Of a stretch of 64,000 nt of DNA, positions 10,487 to 21,669 are shown piece by piece; position 1 is the first letter of the stretch; the number at the start of each line of letters is the position of its first letter. The position numbers and the translations under genes were made by a program. Below the pieces are notes generated by a model, which worked only from the letters and a program-made list of their open reading frames with translations, was not told the origin of the DNA and did no database searches. The DNA is from Marvania coccoides (taxonomy: Eukaryota; Chlorophyta; Trebouxiophyceae; Chlorellales; Chlorellaceae), in NCBI GenBank assembly GCA_963854735.1, contig OY978100.1, positions 682,001-746,000 of the forward strand, read 5' to 3'.

Positions 10487-11692
10487 ATGTCCTCGGTTGG
10501 TGCACCCATGGCATCAGCCCCGCAAGCGCCAGCGAGACCTTCTCCCGGCGCTGTCGCCCTGAAGGAACTCATGGACCGCAAGTTCCTCTCCTCGGGTGAT
10601 ATCCTGGTGCTGGACTCCACGAGCCCTAAAACTGGGGGCATTCTTCTCACCGATGGCTGCATCGCAACTGCCTTGAAAAGCGACCCCTCGAAATTCATCA
10701 GTTTCTATGGGGACAACAGCATGGACGCGTGCGAAGAATTCCGAGCCTACGTGTGGGCTGGGTGCAATGCCACCAGGAGTGCGTGGGAGGACATCTACGT
10801 GCGCCGCAGAGGTACCGGGGCCATCTATCAGCTGGCTGCTCTGCGCAGCGCTTTTCGCAACGGCCAGCCGCTCCCTAAGCCCCTGTTCCACATGAGGACT
10901 GAGGAAAACAATTCCCCAGACATTACGGAAATCACAAATAGCATCGTGGTTTTCAAAGCTCAAGATCGCGCCTTCAAGTCTCAAGCCGCCCAGAAGTCCC
11001 GCCCCCCCTCACACAAGGCGACTCCCCCGCCCTCTGGCGCCCGCACTCCCCCACCCAACGCTCCACCCAAGCCCCAGGCTGTCCCAGCGTCGGGTACCCC
11101 TGCCAAGCCCGCTGTACCCGGCAAAGGCGCTGCGGCAGCAGGCTCGTCCGCATCCGCCCGCGCCGGTGGCCAAAAAAAGGCAACCGACGGTCGCAATCCC
11201 GCCTCCCCGGCGAATCACGCTGCTGGAGCTGCCCGTGACCCCGTCAAAGCTACTGCCACCGCCCCTGCAGCCACCGGCACAGCCCAGGCCAAGGTCGCAC
11301 CTCAGCCCGAGAAGACCGCCGCTGCCGCTGCGGGAGCTACCGTCAAAGGACCTGCCGCTCCGGGACCTCCCGCTGGACACCCGGCAGAAGCGGCGGCTGC
11401 CGTTCCTATTGCGCAGGGTAGCCTGGAGGACCGTCTCCAGGCTTTCCTGGCGCATCAGCAGGAGGCTGCAGAGAATGGGGCGACGCTCGCGCTGGTGCGG
11501 GCCAAGCTCGCGCAGGCGAGTGCCGAGTACGAGGCCAAGCAGCGGGAGGTCGAGGAGGGCAGGAAGGCGTTGGTGGCGCGGTTGACCGCAGAAATCAAGG
11601 AGGCTGACAAGACGATGGAGAGCGCCAGGACCAAGAAGCGCACATTCGAAGAGATGCTGCGGTCTGTGGCTGAAGAAGTAATCCTTGTTTGA
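10487..11692 (+). CDS. RAMA-like domain protein with Pro/Ala-rich linker and C-terminal coiled coil
   Basis: 401 residues from the first in-frame ATG; an upstream coding exon is possible because a good acceptor sits at 10441-10448. Residues about 20-110 resemble a RAMA domain (as in MPND and restriction-modification-associated proteins): L-K-E-L-M-x-x-x-F-L-S-S-G-D, a strand ending L-T-D-G-C-I, then a Ser/Glu helix and a closing W-E-D-I-Y-V strand. A long disordered segment rich in Pro, Ala and Lys follows (about 170-310). The last 90 residues form a charged coiled coil (LVRAKLAQASAEYEAKQREV). RAMA domains are predicted nucleic-acid or chromatin readers; that role is inference here. The domain call rests on pattern only and could be wrong. 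Confidence 0.5.
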   Translation: MSSVGAPMASAPQAPARPSPGAVALKELMDRKFLSSGDILVLDSTSPKTGGILLTDGCIATALKSDPSKFISFYGDNSMDACEEFRAYVWAGCNATRSAWEDIYVRRRGTGAIYQLAALRSAFRNGQPLPKPLFHMRTEENNSPDITEITNSIVVFKAQDRAFKSQAAQKSRPPSHKATPPPSGARTPPPNAPPKPQAVPASGTPAKPAVPGKGAAAAGSSASARAGGQKKATDGRNPASPANHAAGAARDPVKATATAPAATGTAQAKVAPQPEKTAAAAAGATVKGPAAPGPPAGHPAEAAAAVPIAQGSLEDRLQAFLAHQQEAAENGATLALVRAKLAQASAEYEAKQREVEEGRKALVARLTAEIKEADKTMESARTKKRTFEEMLRSVAEEVILV

Positions 11693-11804
11693 CAATCCAT
11701 TTTTTTGTCTTTGAAGGCTCCTTGTTTTTGTTTGAAATGACGAGTCATGACGTCCATTTTTGCTTTGCATTTCGTAGCGTAAGAAAAATAGAATTGCAGA
11801 AATA

Positions 11805-11833
11805 AAGAAGAAGAAGAAGAAGAAGAAGAAGAA
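11805..11833. repeat. (AAG)n microsatellite
   Basis: About nine to ten uninterrupted AAG units, in the 3' region between the RAMA-like and WW-domain genes. Confidence 0.9.
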
Positions 11834-11937
11834 AACAGGCAGAAAGGCAGTGAAAATAAAATGTTGTACAATATATATACATGGGCGATTGCCGCTCATG
11901 GCAAGGAAGCATAGAACGGACTTCACATATATGAAAC

Positions 11938-13725
11938 TCATGCTGAGGGTCTCTCCCACGAAGTCACCTGCACAGGAAAACAAGTGATCTAGGTGTCAGC
12001 ATTTTTAAAGGCATGAAGAAAAATGAATGAGGGCAACGGCGCTCGCCGTATCTTTTTCTTCTAATTCCTGCAGAAGAACAAAGTGGAGCATGCACCGGAC
12101 AACGGGGGGTACCGTGGTCCTTTCTCCCATGCAATCCTGTACCACGAACTCTTCTCGTCGGCTATTTCTGGTCGTTCAATAGGGGGCAAGGCGGTCAAGC
12201 GTTTTCGTAGACTACCATAAAGGTAACTGCTCTAATAAACAGCGACGATAACAAAAAGCAAACTTACGTTGGTGGACAGATTGCCGTAGTACACGCCCCC
12301 ACTGGTGGAGTCCCACATCGCCTGCCAATTGGGAGGCAGCCCCGCCGACAGCGCCGCCAAATCCGGCATCGTGTGACTTATAACCATATCCACAGATGCA
12401 GCAGCAGACGGTTGCTGCGCCTCCGCAGCCTCTGCAGCTGTCTCTCCGCCTCCTCCAGCAGCCCCTGCCTCCTCAGTAGCTTCCCCAGCTCCCTCCACCG
12501 TGTTTCCGTTCGTCTTATTTCCATGATTGTTGTCCAAACCCTCGGGGCTGCGGTTTCTCCTCTCTGCAATCGATTTCACGCGATCCCGCCAGTCCCCCAC
12601 CACCGGCGCGAAGTTGGAATTGTCCCCTGCCGCGCCGCTGCGAATTTGAGCTGCTCTCCAGTCGTCAGCCTCCCTTGCCCGCCGCCGCTCTTGCGCCTCG
12701 TCCCCCTCGTCGCTCTCCCCTTCGCTGCCCGCCATATCCTTCGCAGCGGTCGCCCACCGGCTGAGCAACGCAGCGGTGGCCTTTCGCCCCACCCCAGCAG
12801 CCTTGCTGCGCTTCCTAGAAGAAGACGCGCCGGGAACGCCGCTGCCGGCAGACCCCGCTCGCTTCTTTTTCAAGGCGCCGGGCGGGGCGGTGGCGACTCC
12901 TACAGCAGCGGCGCTGGCCGGGCGGGGTCCTGCGGGTACCTCGCCTTCGCTGAGCTCCATATCGTCGTCTGACCCTTGGACCGCTGGCAAAACTGCAATT
13001 GCAGCGGGAGGATGGTGGTTAAAAGGCCCTCCAGCTCTGCTGTTGTTGGTAGCGGCTGCTGCCACTCCCACGGCAGCAGGAGCCAGCGCGGCAGCTTCTC
13101 CAGCTGCTTGTGCCGCCTCCGCCTGCAGATCCTCCGCTGCAGTATGAAAAACAGAGTGCACGGCACGCCACGCCTCGCTGGCGGCGCTCCCGCAGTGCTC
13201 CATGGGCCTGCGCCGCTGCTCTCTGGCCACTGCAGCCAGCAGGCTCGCCTGGGCGGCAGCAGTGGCGGCGTGCTGAGAGCCAGGTTTGCACCGCTTTAGC
13301 GCAGTTTTCACGGCCGCCTGCGCGTCTTCCAGGGACCGCAGCGCGTCCCTCCCAGCTGGGGACTGCCAGGACACCTGCCCGGAAGCTGGGTGCCAGTAGT
13401 ATTGAGATTTTTCCGAAGTGGCCTCTGCCGACGCATCTAAAGCTTGCACCTGCACCCATCCTGGGGCGTCTGCGACCTCGCCGATGACTTTGTGGGGCAC
13501 GGCAGCGTTAAACTGCCCCTCCTTGATGCGCTGTACGTCGTCCAAGAGGCTGGCAAACTGCAAAGATGGGAGCAGAGGCGGAGAAGTGTGATGTGTCGAA
13601 AGGAGTCTTCAGAGGCGTTTGAGGGCGATTGATGACTGCATTGCGCGTCTCACCTCGTCATCTACGTTTACGGATTGGTCTGCAGCGCGAGGGGCGTCGT
13701 TGAGTTCGATCCTTTGCCGTCTCAT
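11938..13725 (-). CDS. Two-WW-domain protein, formin-binding protein 4-like
   Basis: Exons 13725-13654, 13557-12268, 11967-11938; 463 residues. A WW domain sits near residues 50-90 (P-G-W-V-Q-V, Y-Y-W-H-P-A-S-G-Q-V-S-W-Q-S-P). A second ends the protein: L-P-P-N-W-Q-A-M-W-D, G-G-V-Y-Y-G-N, then T-S-W-E-R-P from the 30-nt last exon, which completes the domain exactly. Between them is a disordered Ala/Glu/Ser-rich stretch with basic patches (KKKRAGS, SSRKRSKAAG) that may act as nuclear signals. Two WW domains and this spacing recall FNBP4, which binds proline-rich ligands of formins and splicing proteins. The fit to FNBP4 is moderate; any WW adaptor of the splicing machinery is possible. It shares a 253-bp divergent promoter with the light-harvesting gene. 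Confidence 0.65.
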
Positions 13726-13978
13726 GTTTCAAAATTCCTGATCAAGGCAAGCCGGCGGCTCCTCGTGTTCCTGCCCTGCGTCCAATTTTTTTAATGCATT
13801 AATTGGGTCAACTTCGATTGCAATTAATGCCTCTTTTTTCATGAAAAAAAAAAAAGGTTTAAAAAGAAAGCAGGCAATCGAGTTCAGATGAGGAGAAATC
13901 TTGGCTCTAAAGGCCTGCGAAACGCTGCATCAAAATATCATTTTTGATCGTTGTGTTTGGCAATCAAATTAAAACGCC
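13726..13978. promoter_or_regulatory. Divergent promoter, WW protein (-) / light-harvesting protein (+)
   Basis: 253 bp between start codons, with an A-run at about 13842-13854 and AT-rich flanks. A highly expressed LHC gene and a putative housekeeping gene share it. Confidence 0.45.
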
Positions 13979-15147
13979 ATGGCTGCCACCGCTTCTCTCC
14001 AGACTTCTCTGTTCGCTACCCAGCGCACCACCCGCGTGGTACGCCTCCTCTTCTCTATTTGTGCATCATAAACACCTCTAATTAATGTCGGAATCACCTC
14101 GGGTCATCGCCTTGATGGGGCGATCTCCCAAAATTTCATCTCATTTCTTCGTCTCCTTGCTTTCTGGACTCGCCATTCGATTTCACACGTACATCAACAC
14201 AGCAAGGAGATGAACCCGTTTGAAAATGCGTAGAGCGACACAATTGTCTGCAGACATAAATCTCACCTCTTATTTATTTTTACTTTTTCCCGCTCCTGCA
14301 GGCCCGCCGAGGCTCCGTGGCCGTGCGCGCCCAGAAGTGGTACCCCGGCGCCAAGGACCTGCCCTACCTGAAGGATGTCCCCGGATCCTACAGGTACAAT
14401 AGATAATTGATAATTCATTTATCCACGTGGAAGTTTTTTTAACGCCTTCATTTTTTCCCATCTCCACACAGCTTTGACCCCCTCCGCCTGGGCGCCAAGC
14501 CCGAGCTGCTCGAGTACTTCTCCGTGGGCGAGGTCATCAACGGCCGCTGGGCCATGGCCGCCGTCGCCGGCATCCTCGCCGCCGATCTCCTCGGCCGGGG
14601 CGACTGGTGGACTGCCGGCGCCCAGGAGTACTCCGTCGACATCAAGACCCAGCTGCTGGTGGGCATCCCCACATTTGTGGTGCTGGAGGGCCTGCGCGCG
14701 GGCGGCATGAAGGGCGATCCCATTAAATTCCAGGACCCCGCTGGCATGGACTCTGCCGAGACCCGCCTGAAGGAGCTGAAGAACGGCCGCCTCGCGATGC
14801 TCGCGTTCCTGGGCTTCTCGTCGCAGGCCGCGGTGCAGGGCATGGGCCCCATCGAGTGCCTGCAGAAGCACCTGGAGGACCCCGCCCACAACAACATCTA
14901 CACCTCTGCTGTCGGCAACGAGGCCGTGGTCGCTGTCATGGCACTGTCCGTGGCGCCCATGATCATTGAGGCCAAGCGCGCGCTGTCTGGTGACGAGGAG
15001 GACGAGTTCCGCCCCATCCCGTAAGTTCCTTGTTGAGATACTTGATTTTGAAAGCGGGGCTTTTTAAATGGAAATTTTCAGATGTTTTTTTTTATCAACT
15101 GACTGATTGACGATGCGTGTTGTTTCTTCTTGTTGTGCAGCTGGTGA
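13979..15147 (+). CDS. Light-harvesting chlorophyll a/b-binding protein, LHCA type
   Basis: Exons 13979-14038, 14302-14393, 14472-15020, 15141-15147; 235 residues. A Ser/Thr/Arg-rich transit peptide is followed by the mature start K-W-Y-P-G-A and P-G-S-Y-S-F-D-P-L-x-L-G, typical of LHC proteins. Helix 1 carries the chlorophyll-binding motif (VGEVINGRWAMAAVAGIL) and helix 3 the matching L-K-E-L-K-N-G-R-L-A-M-L; helix 2 lies at IKTQLLVGIPTFVVLEGL. The charge-paired Glu and Arg of helices 1 and 3 are intact. WYPG and the lack of LHCII landmarks suggest a photosystem I antenna (LHCA), but the subtype is not settled. The last exon supplies only Trp and the stop codon. A TGTAA signal follows at 15267. 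Confidence 0.88.
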
Positions 15148-15177
15148 ATGGGGTGGCTGTATCAAATGAAGCGTGCT

Positions 15178-15201
15178 TCTGGCTGGCTGGCTGGCTGGCT
15201 A
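15178..15201. repeat. (TGGC)n tetranucleotide repeat
   Basis: About six TGGC units in the 3' UTR of the light-harvesting gene. Confidence 0.85.
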
Positions 15202-15266
15202 GGGGGTGTTCAATGGAGAACTGTACTGAGAGAAAACAAAAGACGGCCTCAATTCATACTTTGATT

Positions 15267-15271
15267 TGTAA
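15267..15271 (+). terminator. TGTAA polyadenylation signal (LHC)
   Basis: 120 bases after the stop codon. Confidence 0.65.
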
Positions 15272-15455
15272 CAACGACTGAGAAGGAGTTGAATCAGCAG
15301 CAGAGAGGGGATATGTGTGGGTAGCGCACCTGCGGGGCGCTTCAGGCAGCATTCAAACACAAGCTTGAGGAGGCGGTGAATGGGAGAATTTTCTTCTTTT
15401 AACCTCAATTACATCATTTACTTGGTTGCTAATATTGCTAAAAAAATTGAATACA

Positions 15456-16293
15456 ATGGCAGATGAAGAAGGGGGCCTTGGGGGGCTGCTGGGCGACTAT
15501 GGCAGCGATGAAGAGTCGCCTCATCAATCTTCAGGTTCGATTTTAAACAAAACAGAGTGCTCAAGTATCGAATTTCAGTCCTTTTTATATGTTGATTTGT
15601 GTCATCTTGTCATCTGCAGAGCGCCAGCAGCAATCGCCAGCAGCACCAGGTCCCCAGCCCCAAGATGAAAGCCATCCAGCTGTGCAGCCTTACGACGAGG
15701 CCAGCCCTGAGCCTATGGAAAGCCCGGAACCCTCCCCCGCAAGGGGACAACCAGAAGCTGTCGCCAGACCGGGGCCAGCGCGCCCAGCGGAGCACCCCGA
15801 AGCCTCACCGTCAATTTTCAGCGGCAGCGAAAGAGGTGGCGGATTCGACGCCCTCCCGCCCGAACTGGCTGCGCCGCCGGGGGCGTGCGACCCGGAGATA
15901 CAGGCACGGGTCGCGCGCTGGCTGGAGCTGCAGTCTCAGGGCCGCAAACTGACCGAAACGCTGCGGGCGTCGCGAGATTATCGCAACCCTGAATTTTTCA
16001 AAAAGATGGTGGAGTACTGGGAAATAGACGAGCATGGGACTTCTTTTGACCCCGGAACGTTTGACCCCGCATCCCTGCCCGAGGAGGACACCATCGAGGC
16101 GCTGAAGGCAGCTTGGGCGGCCGAAGAGGAGCGGAGGCGGGCTGCCAGATCGGCTGGCACGGCAAAGATTGAGTTTACGAGAGGAGGCGGGGGAGGAAGA
16201 GCTGGGGGCGGTGTGCAAGCGACGGCGACGGTGGCAGCCTTGGCGGCGGCGCAGGCAAAAGCGGCAGCGCTAGCAGCGGGGCACCGGCGGTGA
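15456..16293 (+). CDS. SAP30BP: SAP30-binding protein / HCNGP homologue
   Basis: Exons 15456-15534 and 15620-16293; 250 residues. The N-terminus (GLLGDYGSDEES) is the usual acidic start of HCNGP proteins; a Pro/Glu-rich linker follows. The HCNGP domain occupies about 140-225: a basic helix (D-P-E-I-Q-A-R-V-x-R-W), Y-R-N-P-E-F-F-K-K-M, then I-D-E-H-G-T-S-F with D-P-x-x-L-P-E-E, and the ending K-I-E-F-T-R-G. These correspond to F-R-N-P, I-D-E-L-G-T-N and K-I-E-F in the human protein. SAP30BP works in transcription and in splicing of short introns; nuclear location is inferred. A poly-Ala tail ends the protein. The GTTCGA donor is weak, but the phase-1 join gives S-E-R-Q-Q and an open frame. Confidence 0.85.
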
Positions 16294-16819
16294 GACTCAA
16301 GTGTCAGCCCCGTGAAACCGGCCCCTCTGGCGGAAGTAGCACTTAATCTGCGTCGTTCGATTGTGTTTTTTGTCAAGAAAAACAAAAAAACGTCGTACTA
16401 TGAAGAAAGTATCAAAGTGTAAAAGCATTTCAAGCACAAAAGACTTTCAGCCGCCCACACACAGAGGAAAAAAACAAATGCTGAATATGAAGTGAAGTGG
16501 CTATATAAGAGTAGGCCAGCCCATCCATGCAACGCCAAACCATTGAAAAGGCCCAGGAACTGCATGAACGAGCCGAACAAAAATGAAAAGAATGAATGCA
16601 TGTAATTATTATTTTATTATTATCATGTCGTACAAAAGAATAGTATTATTGGGTAATAATTTTACTGCCAAATCAAGGGAAATAAGGACGCTTCGACGAT
16701 CGCTGAGCGGACCCAACAACAAAACAAAAAAGAATAAGGAATGGAGTAAAGGATACAGGAATAATAATCCGGGGAAGCCAAAACAGGAAATCAGAGATGC
16801 ATCGTGCTCTGCATCCCCC
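16294..16819. other. Convergent 3' intergenic region
   Basis: Lies between SAP30BP (+) and the CFA synthase fusion (-). A plus-strand TGTAA is at 16418-16422. No minus-strand TGTAA is visible for the fusion gene. Confidence 0.5.
16418..16422 (+). terminator. TGTAA polyadenylation signal (SAP30BP)
   Basis: 125 bases after the stop codon. Confidence 0.6.
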
Positions 16820-19800
16820 CTACTGCTCGTGCTCCTTGCCAGCGGCCCCCCTGGACCCCTTCAAGAATGTCAGTGTGTGCTTCAGGTTCACTGCGTTCAT
16901 GTAGAGCATCCCTGCTGACGCCAGCAGGTAGGTGCCGGGAACGACAAACGCCTGCGCATTGGTCAGCACCACCGTGCCCATGGCCGCGTGCGGCAGCAGG
17001 CGGCAGGCCACGAAGGTCACCGCGTCCGCCGCCGCAAGCACCTTGGCGACGGTAGAAGCGGAGCTGACGCCCGCCACCGCCGCCTGGCGGCGCAGCATGA
17101 GGAACACGGAGTTAAGCTCCGACACGAGAGCCACCGCCAGGAAAGAAGTGTTGACGGACTTGTGGGCTGCAGCGGTGAACAGCACAAGCAGTACGGTGTA
17201 GTGCACAAGAGCGCCACCGTTGCGGCGGTACAGCCTGGAGCGCACCTCAGCCCACAGCACGAAGGCGAAGAAGCCGGCGGAGGCCGCTGCCAGCGCGCGG
17301 GGGAGGGTGGCTGCCGGCTGCGGGGCGGCGAGGTTGAGCATCGCTAGAGGGGAGGACAGCGCGAGGAAAGCTGCGCACGCTGCGGCCAAGATGGAATATA
17401 CGAGGTGGACCGCTTGGAGGTCCCACAGGGCGGCGCGGGTGGGGGGCAGCGCGCGGTGGAAGGGCAGCACGAAGGAGGACAGCGCGGAGAACAGCGCAAA
17501 GAGGACGGCCGAGGCGGCCGTGGACAGGGGCAGCAGCCACAGCACGCGGGAGGTGGAGACGGCGACGCCTGCGAGGAAACAGTACAGCGCCATCAAGGCC
17601 TGGGTGATGCCGTCGTGGGCTGGGTGGGGGGAAGAAAGAGTGGAGGAAGAAGAGGGGTCGGTGGAGGGAACAATGGCCGTTGTTTCCACAGGGAGGCCCG
17701 CCTTGCTGCGTTCCACTGCAAAAGATATAATCATAGAAAAAATGTTGAAATGGGGACAGGCACGGGGGGATATACTGCAAGGTTCAAGTTGAATGTTAGT
17801 GCATTGTGCTGTGGCGTTTAATTCAACTATTCCCGAAAAGTACCCGCGGAAAAACCCTGGGGAACCCGTTTAATTCTGAAGAAATGCGCGTAAAATGACA
17901 GTTTTCACGACAGCAGTAAGGTCAGCTACTCACTTGCTGTGCGCACTTGCTCCATGGTGATTGTGGGCGTCTGTTGTTTGACCCAGGTCATCTGGAAAGT
18001 GTGAATGTAGCGAGCGTCAAAAGCGCCCTCGCAGTAGGCGAAATAAAACTGGTACTTGCGCCAAAACCGCTCAGAGTAGCCCAACGCAAGTATCTCGTCC
18101 TGCATAAAAAAATACGTCAGCATATAAATCTCAGAAATCGAGTAATAAGTGCATTTATAGGGCTGAGCATATTTCCAAAATATGGATAATCTTTCTTCCT
18201 CTCTCACTTTTCTTTCTTCCCAGCTCTTGCGCCAGGCCCGCAGCGTGACCGCGTAGTCTGGCCCGATGTCATCCAGCCCCTGCACCTCCATTCCCGTGCC
18301 TCTGGCCGACTCCACGCAGGCGCCAACGCTGGGGAGGTGTCCGCCCGGGAAAATGTGCTCTCTGATGAAATCGGAAGAGGCGCAGTACGCCTCGTACCGC
18401 TCATCAGGCTCGGCAATCACCTGAATCACCGCCTTGCCGCCCTGCGCAAGGAAAATTATGTGTAATGGTAAATGAAAGGAACGTTGGTTTTATTAAGTTA
18501 CCATATGAGAGTTTGAGGCTGAAAAGACCTCCAAATAGCCCCAAAATCAAGTTTTTATTAAATAATATGGTCGTTTAAGATTTGGAATCAAATAACACGC
18601 AGATTAATGCTCGCCTGCTGAAGCGCAGCGCCCACGGTCATGAAGTAGGCCCGCAGATGCTCGTGCCCCACCGCTTCGATCATTTCGCACGACACCACGC
18701 GGTCGTAGGTGCCCATCCCCGGGCAGTCGCGGTAGTCGCAGAACAGCAGCGTCACCTTGTCCTGCAGCCCGGCAGCCTTGACGCGGGCGGTGGCCTCTGC
18801 CAGCTGCTCCTTAGACAGCGTCAGACCTGCAGGGAAGGTGGGTGAAATACACCAGGTGCAAAAGAATTGCCACTTTCAGACATTTTTAATTAATTCCATC
18901 CCTGGGGACATAGAATTGATAAATCAAGTTGAAAACAACGGTGGACCTCAGCGTGCCCCCATTATTTAAACATTTAACGACCCCTATAACTGAACTGACC
19001 TGTCACCCTGCAGCCGATGGTGGAGGCGGCGCGCATGGCGAACGACCCCCACCCGCAGCCTATCTCCAGCACGTGGTGCTCAGGCCGCAGCTCCGCCTTG
19101 GCGATCAGCGCGTCGAGCTTGTTAAACTGAGACGCTTCCAAGGTGGGCGCGATGCCCTCCACACCCAGGTGCTGCTGCTGATCCCAAATGCCGCAGGAGT
19201 AGGTCATCGTAGGGTCCAGGAAGAGGCGGTACATGTCATTACCAGCATCGTAATGCTCTTCGATGTTACGGCGGCTGCCAAACACCGTGTTGGACCGCGC
19301 GCGGTGCGCCAGCGCCAGCGCGCGGTCCCCCAGCTTGTTGAACACCCCCAGCAGCCCTCGGGATCCCTCAATGTTGTGCGCATTGGCCGTCATCACCGCC
19401 ACCATGGCCCCGAGGTCGTTCCCCACGCTGCCGTCTAATCCTGAGATTACGTCATAGTCGCCATCCATGTACGACTCACCCAGCCCCGTGTCGTGCCGGG
19501 TAATCACCTTGCGGAAGAACGCCGCGTTGTAGATTCGCAGGGTGGCGTCCAGCGGCGGCCGCCCCCGCCACTTCTCTCCCGACGGCGGTGCCGGCCCTGC
19601 GCCGTAGCACAGCTCTCCGCCGGTGGGGAGGATCAGCCGAAGACGGCCAGTGGTAATAGCAGCCCCTGCAAACTTGTCAAACATTGAAATCGCGGCGGAA
19701 TCGATCCAGGAAAGCTTGGGCGATACCGAGCGAGGCGTCCACGGCAGCACCCCCCCCATGGCTTCCACCGCAGCGATACCCGCCTTGATGCCGTCCTCGT

Positions 19801-21341
19801 GGAACCCGTAGCCGCACCAAGCGCCCGCAAGGTAAATCCCGCCGGCTCCCTGCACCTCCGGCAGCTTAGTTTGCGCCGCCACCGATGCCTCGCCAAAAAT
19901 GGGGTGCGCCAGCGACAGACGGCGGTGCACGGTGCCTGCGGCGGGCTCATGCACAGGGTTGAGGGTCACAAACAGGTCGGGAGCCCCCACCGGCAGCGTC
20001 TGCAGGCTGTTGACCCAGTAAGAGACGCAAACTGGGCGGTCGGCGGCGTCGGGGGACGAGCCTGTGAGGCAATTCCAAGAAGCCCAGGCTGTGCGGTTCT
20101 TGGGCATCAAGGAGGCGTCGGTGTGCAGCCACACGTCGTTGTCGGCGTAAGGCACCCCTCGCAGCACGCTCAGCATGTCTGCCAGCGAGGTAGGACCGGA
20201 GGCGGCGTCAGCAGCACCCACAGCACCCTCCAGCAGGCGCAGGGTAACGTCGGAGTGCGTGGCGCACAGCACAGCGTCATACGTGGCTATCCCATCGCCA
20301 GCGTGGACTTCCACGGGGCCTGCGGGGCCCAAAGGCTTCACGCAGCGCACCGGAGTGGAAACGCGAACGTCGGGGAGGCTTTCCACCACTTTTTCAGCGT
20401 ATTTTCGGGAGCGGCCCTTGACGACCCGCCACACCGGGCGCTGCGTGATGTCCAGGAGGTGGTGGTTGGCCCAGAACCGTACCAGCATGGTGATATGAAA
20501 CGAAAGAACCTGAGAGGAAGGTACGCTCCATACCGCTGCGCACATGGGCAGTACGTAGTTGTCGATGAAGGCGCGAGAGTAGCGGTGCTCGATGAGGTAC
20601 TGCCCCAGGGACTGTGTGAGCAGGGAGGGTGAAGAAGCGGGGGAGTAGTTGAAACAAGGTGCATCGTAAAAATATTTGGAGAACCCGCAAAACTAACAGC
20701 TACTGGGAATGATAGGATTGGGAATTCTTCAGCAATAGTGGGTTGTACATGTGTAGATTTTCGGAGGGTTAATAGGCACGAGAATCGATTACTACTCGCT
20801 AATCAACTCACCATGCCGGCGTAGGCAGTGCCAGCGGTGGGTTCCAGCACTTTGGGGGCTTCGCGGCCAAAGCGCAGCACGTCGCGAATCATGCCCAGGA
20901 AGGAGGGCGACAGCGCGTTGGAGCGCTGCGCGAAAACGGAGCTCAGACTGTGGGAAGCCCACTCCAGCCGCCCACCGTCTACCGACAGCGAAAACGACAT
21001 GTCAGATGGCTCAGAATCGACGCCCAGGGCGTCCAGGAACGCCGTCATGTGGGGGTAGGTGGTTAGGTTGAACACCTGGAAGCCCAAGTCCACGGGATAG
21101 CCGGAAGAATCGTCGGTGAGGGTGTGACCGCCGACCGTAGGCTCTGACTCGTACAGAGTGACTTTGGCGCCGTTTCTGCGGAGTGGAAAAGCAGTGGGGA
21201 TGGGGTATGAGGTTATCGAGGAGAGGTTGAAAGAAAAGGGAAGAGTGGGGTGCTTGCTTACTTGTGGAGGAGCCAAGCGGCGCTGAGACCGCTGATTCCT
21301 GAGCCTATGACGGCAATGCGCTTGCCGGAAGGGGAATCCAT
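16820..21341 (-). CDS. FAD amine oxidase - cyclopropane-fatty-acid synthase - TLC domain fusion
   Basis: Exons: 21341-21262, 21175-20812, 20611-19000, 18826-18615, 18441-18208, 18099-17934, 17715-16820; 1187 residues. Residues 1-450 are a flavin amine oxidase-like domain (AVIGSGISGLSAA dinucleotide fold; E-x-x-x-x-V-G-G-H-T). Residues about 455-880 are cyclopropane-fatty-acyl-phospholipid synthase: E-x-H-Y-D-A-G-N-D-M-Y, the SAM-binding VLEIGCGWGSFA near 660, and C-E-M-I-E-A-V-G-H-E. These two are fused in plants too. The enzyme adds a SAM-derived methylene to lipid acyl double bonds. The last exon (about 890-1187) is a multi-span membrane domain with TLC features (V-H-Y-T near its middle, then S-E-L-N-S-V-F-L-M-L-R). 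It joins in frame through a GTGAGT donor. Without that splice the enzyme would end one codon later at TAG. Intron 4 has a GC donor. If the last join is wrong, exon 7 is a separate TLC gene. Confidence 0.75.
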
Positions 21342-21669
21342 CGCCAATGCGCGGTATTGATGCCGTATGTTGAGTCAGGCTTCGCAAAGAGCAGTGCTTT
21401 TTTTGCTTGATCAAAAGAGATTATATGCTCGACAAATGTGCCAAGTTCTCAGGCAATGCTGCCGCCCAGAGGACGATCACTGAATAAATAAATTAGACTG
21501 CCATGGCACTAGGCGTTGAAATGGGGGAAGTGCTCGCCTAACCCTCATGAGGCCTCACCTGGGCCTCACCGTCCAGAACCACCAGTTAAAATGTATGCAG
21601 GGACAGCCTCTCGCAACACATATGCGCATTGTCAAAATGATACGATTTTGCATAAACTGATGCGCTGCA
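21342..21669. promoter_or_regulatory. Divergent promoter, CFA synthase fusion (-) / RUS (+)
   Basis: 328 bp between start codons. No clear box elements. Confidence 0.45.

Larger units (their letters stand above)
15148..15455. other. LHC 3' UTR and SAP30BP promoter; GGCT repeat
   Basis: Tandem genes on plus. A (GGCT)n tract lies at about 15178-15201, the TGTAA signal of the LHC gene at 15267-15271. Nothing else is recognisable. Confidence 0.6.

Noticed and set aside
17934..17940. End of the CFA synthase at the TAG just after exon 6
   Set aside because: A strong GTGAGT donor precedes the TAG, the next exon is in frame, and no poly(A) signal follows. Kept as the main alternative in the fusion finding.
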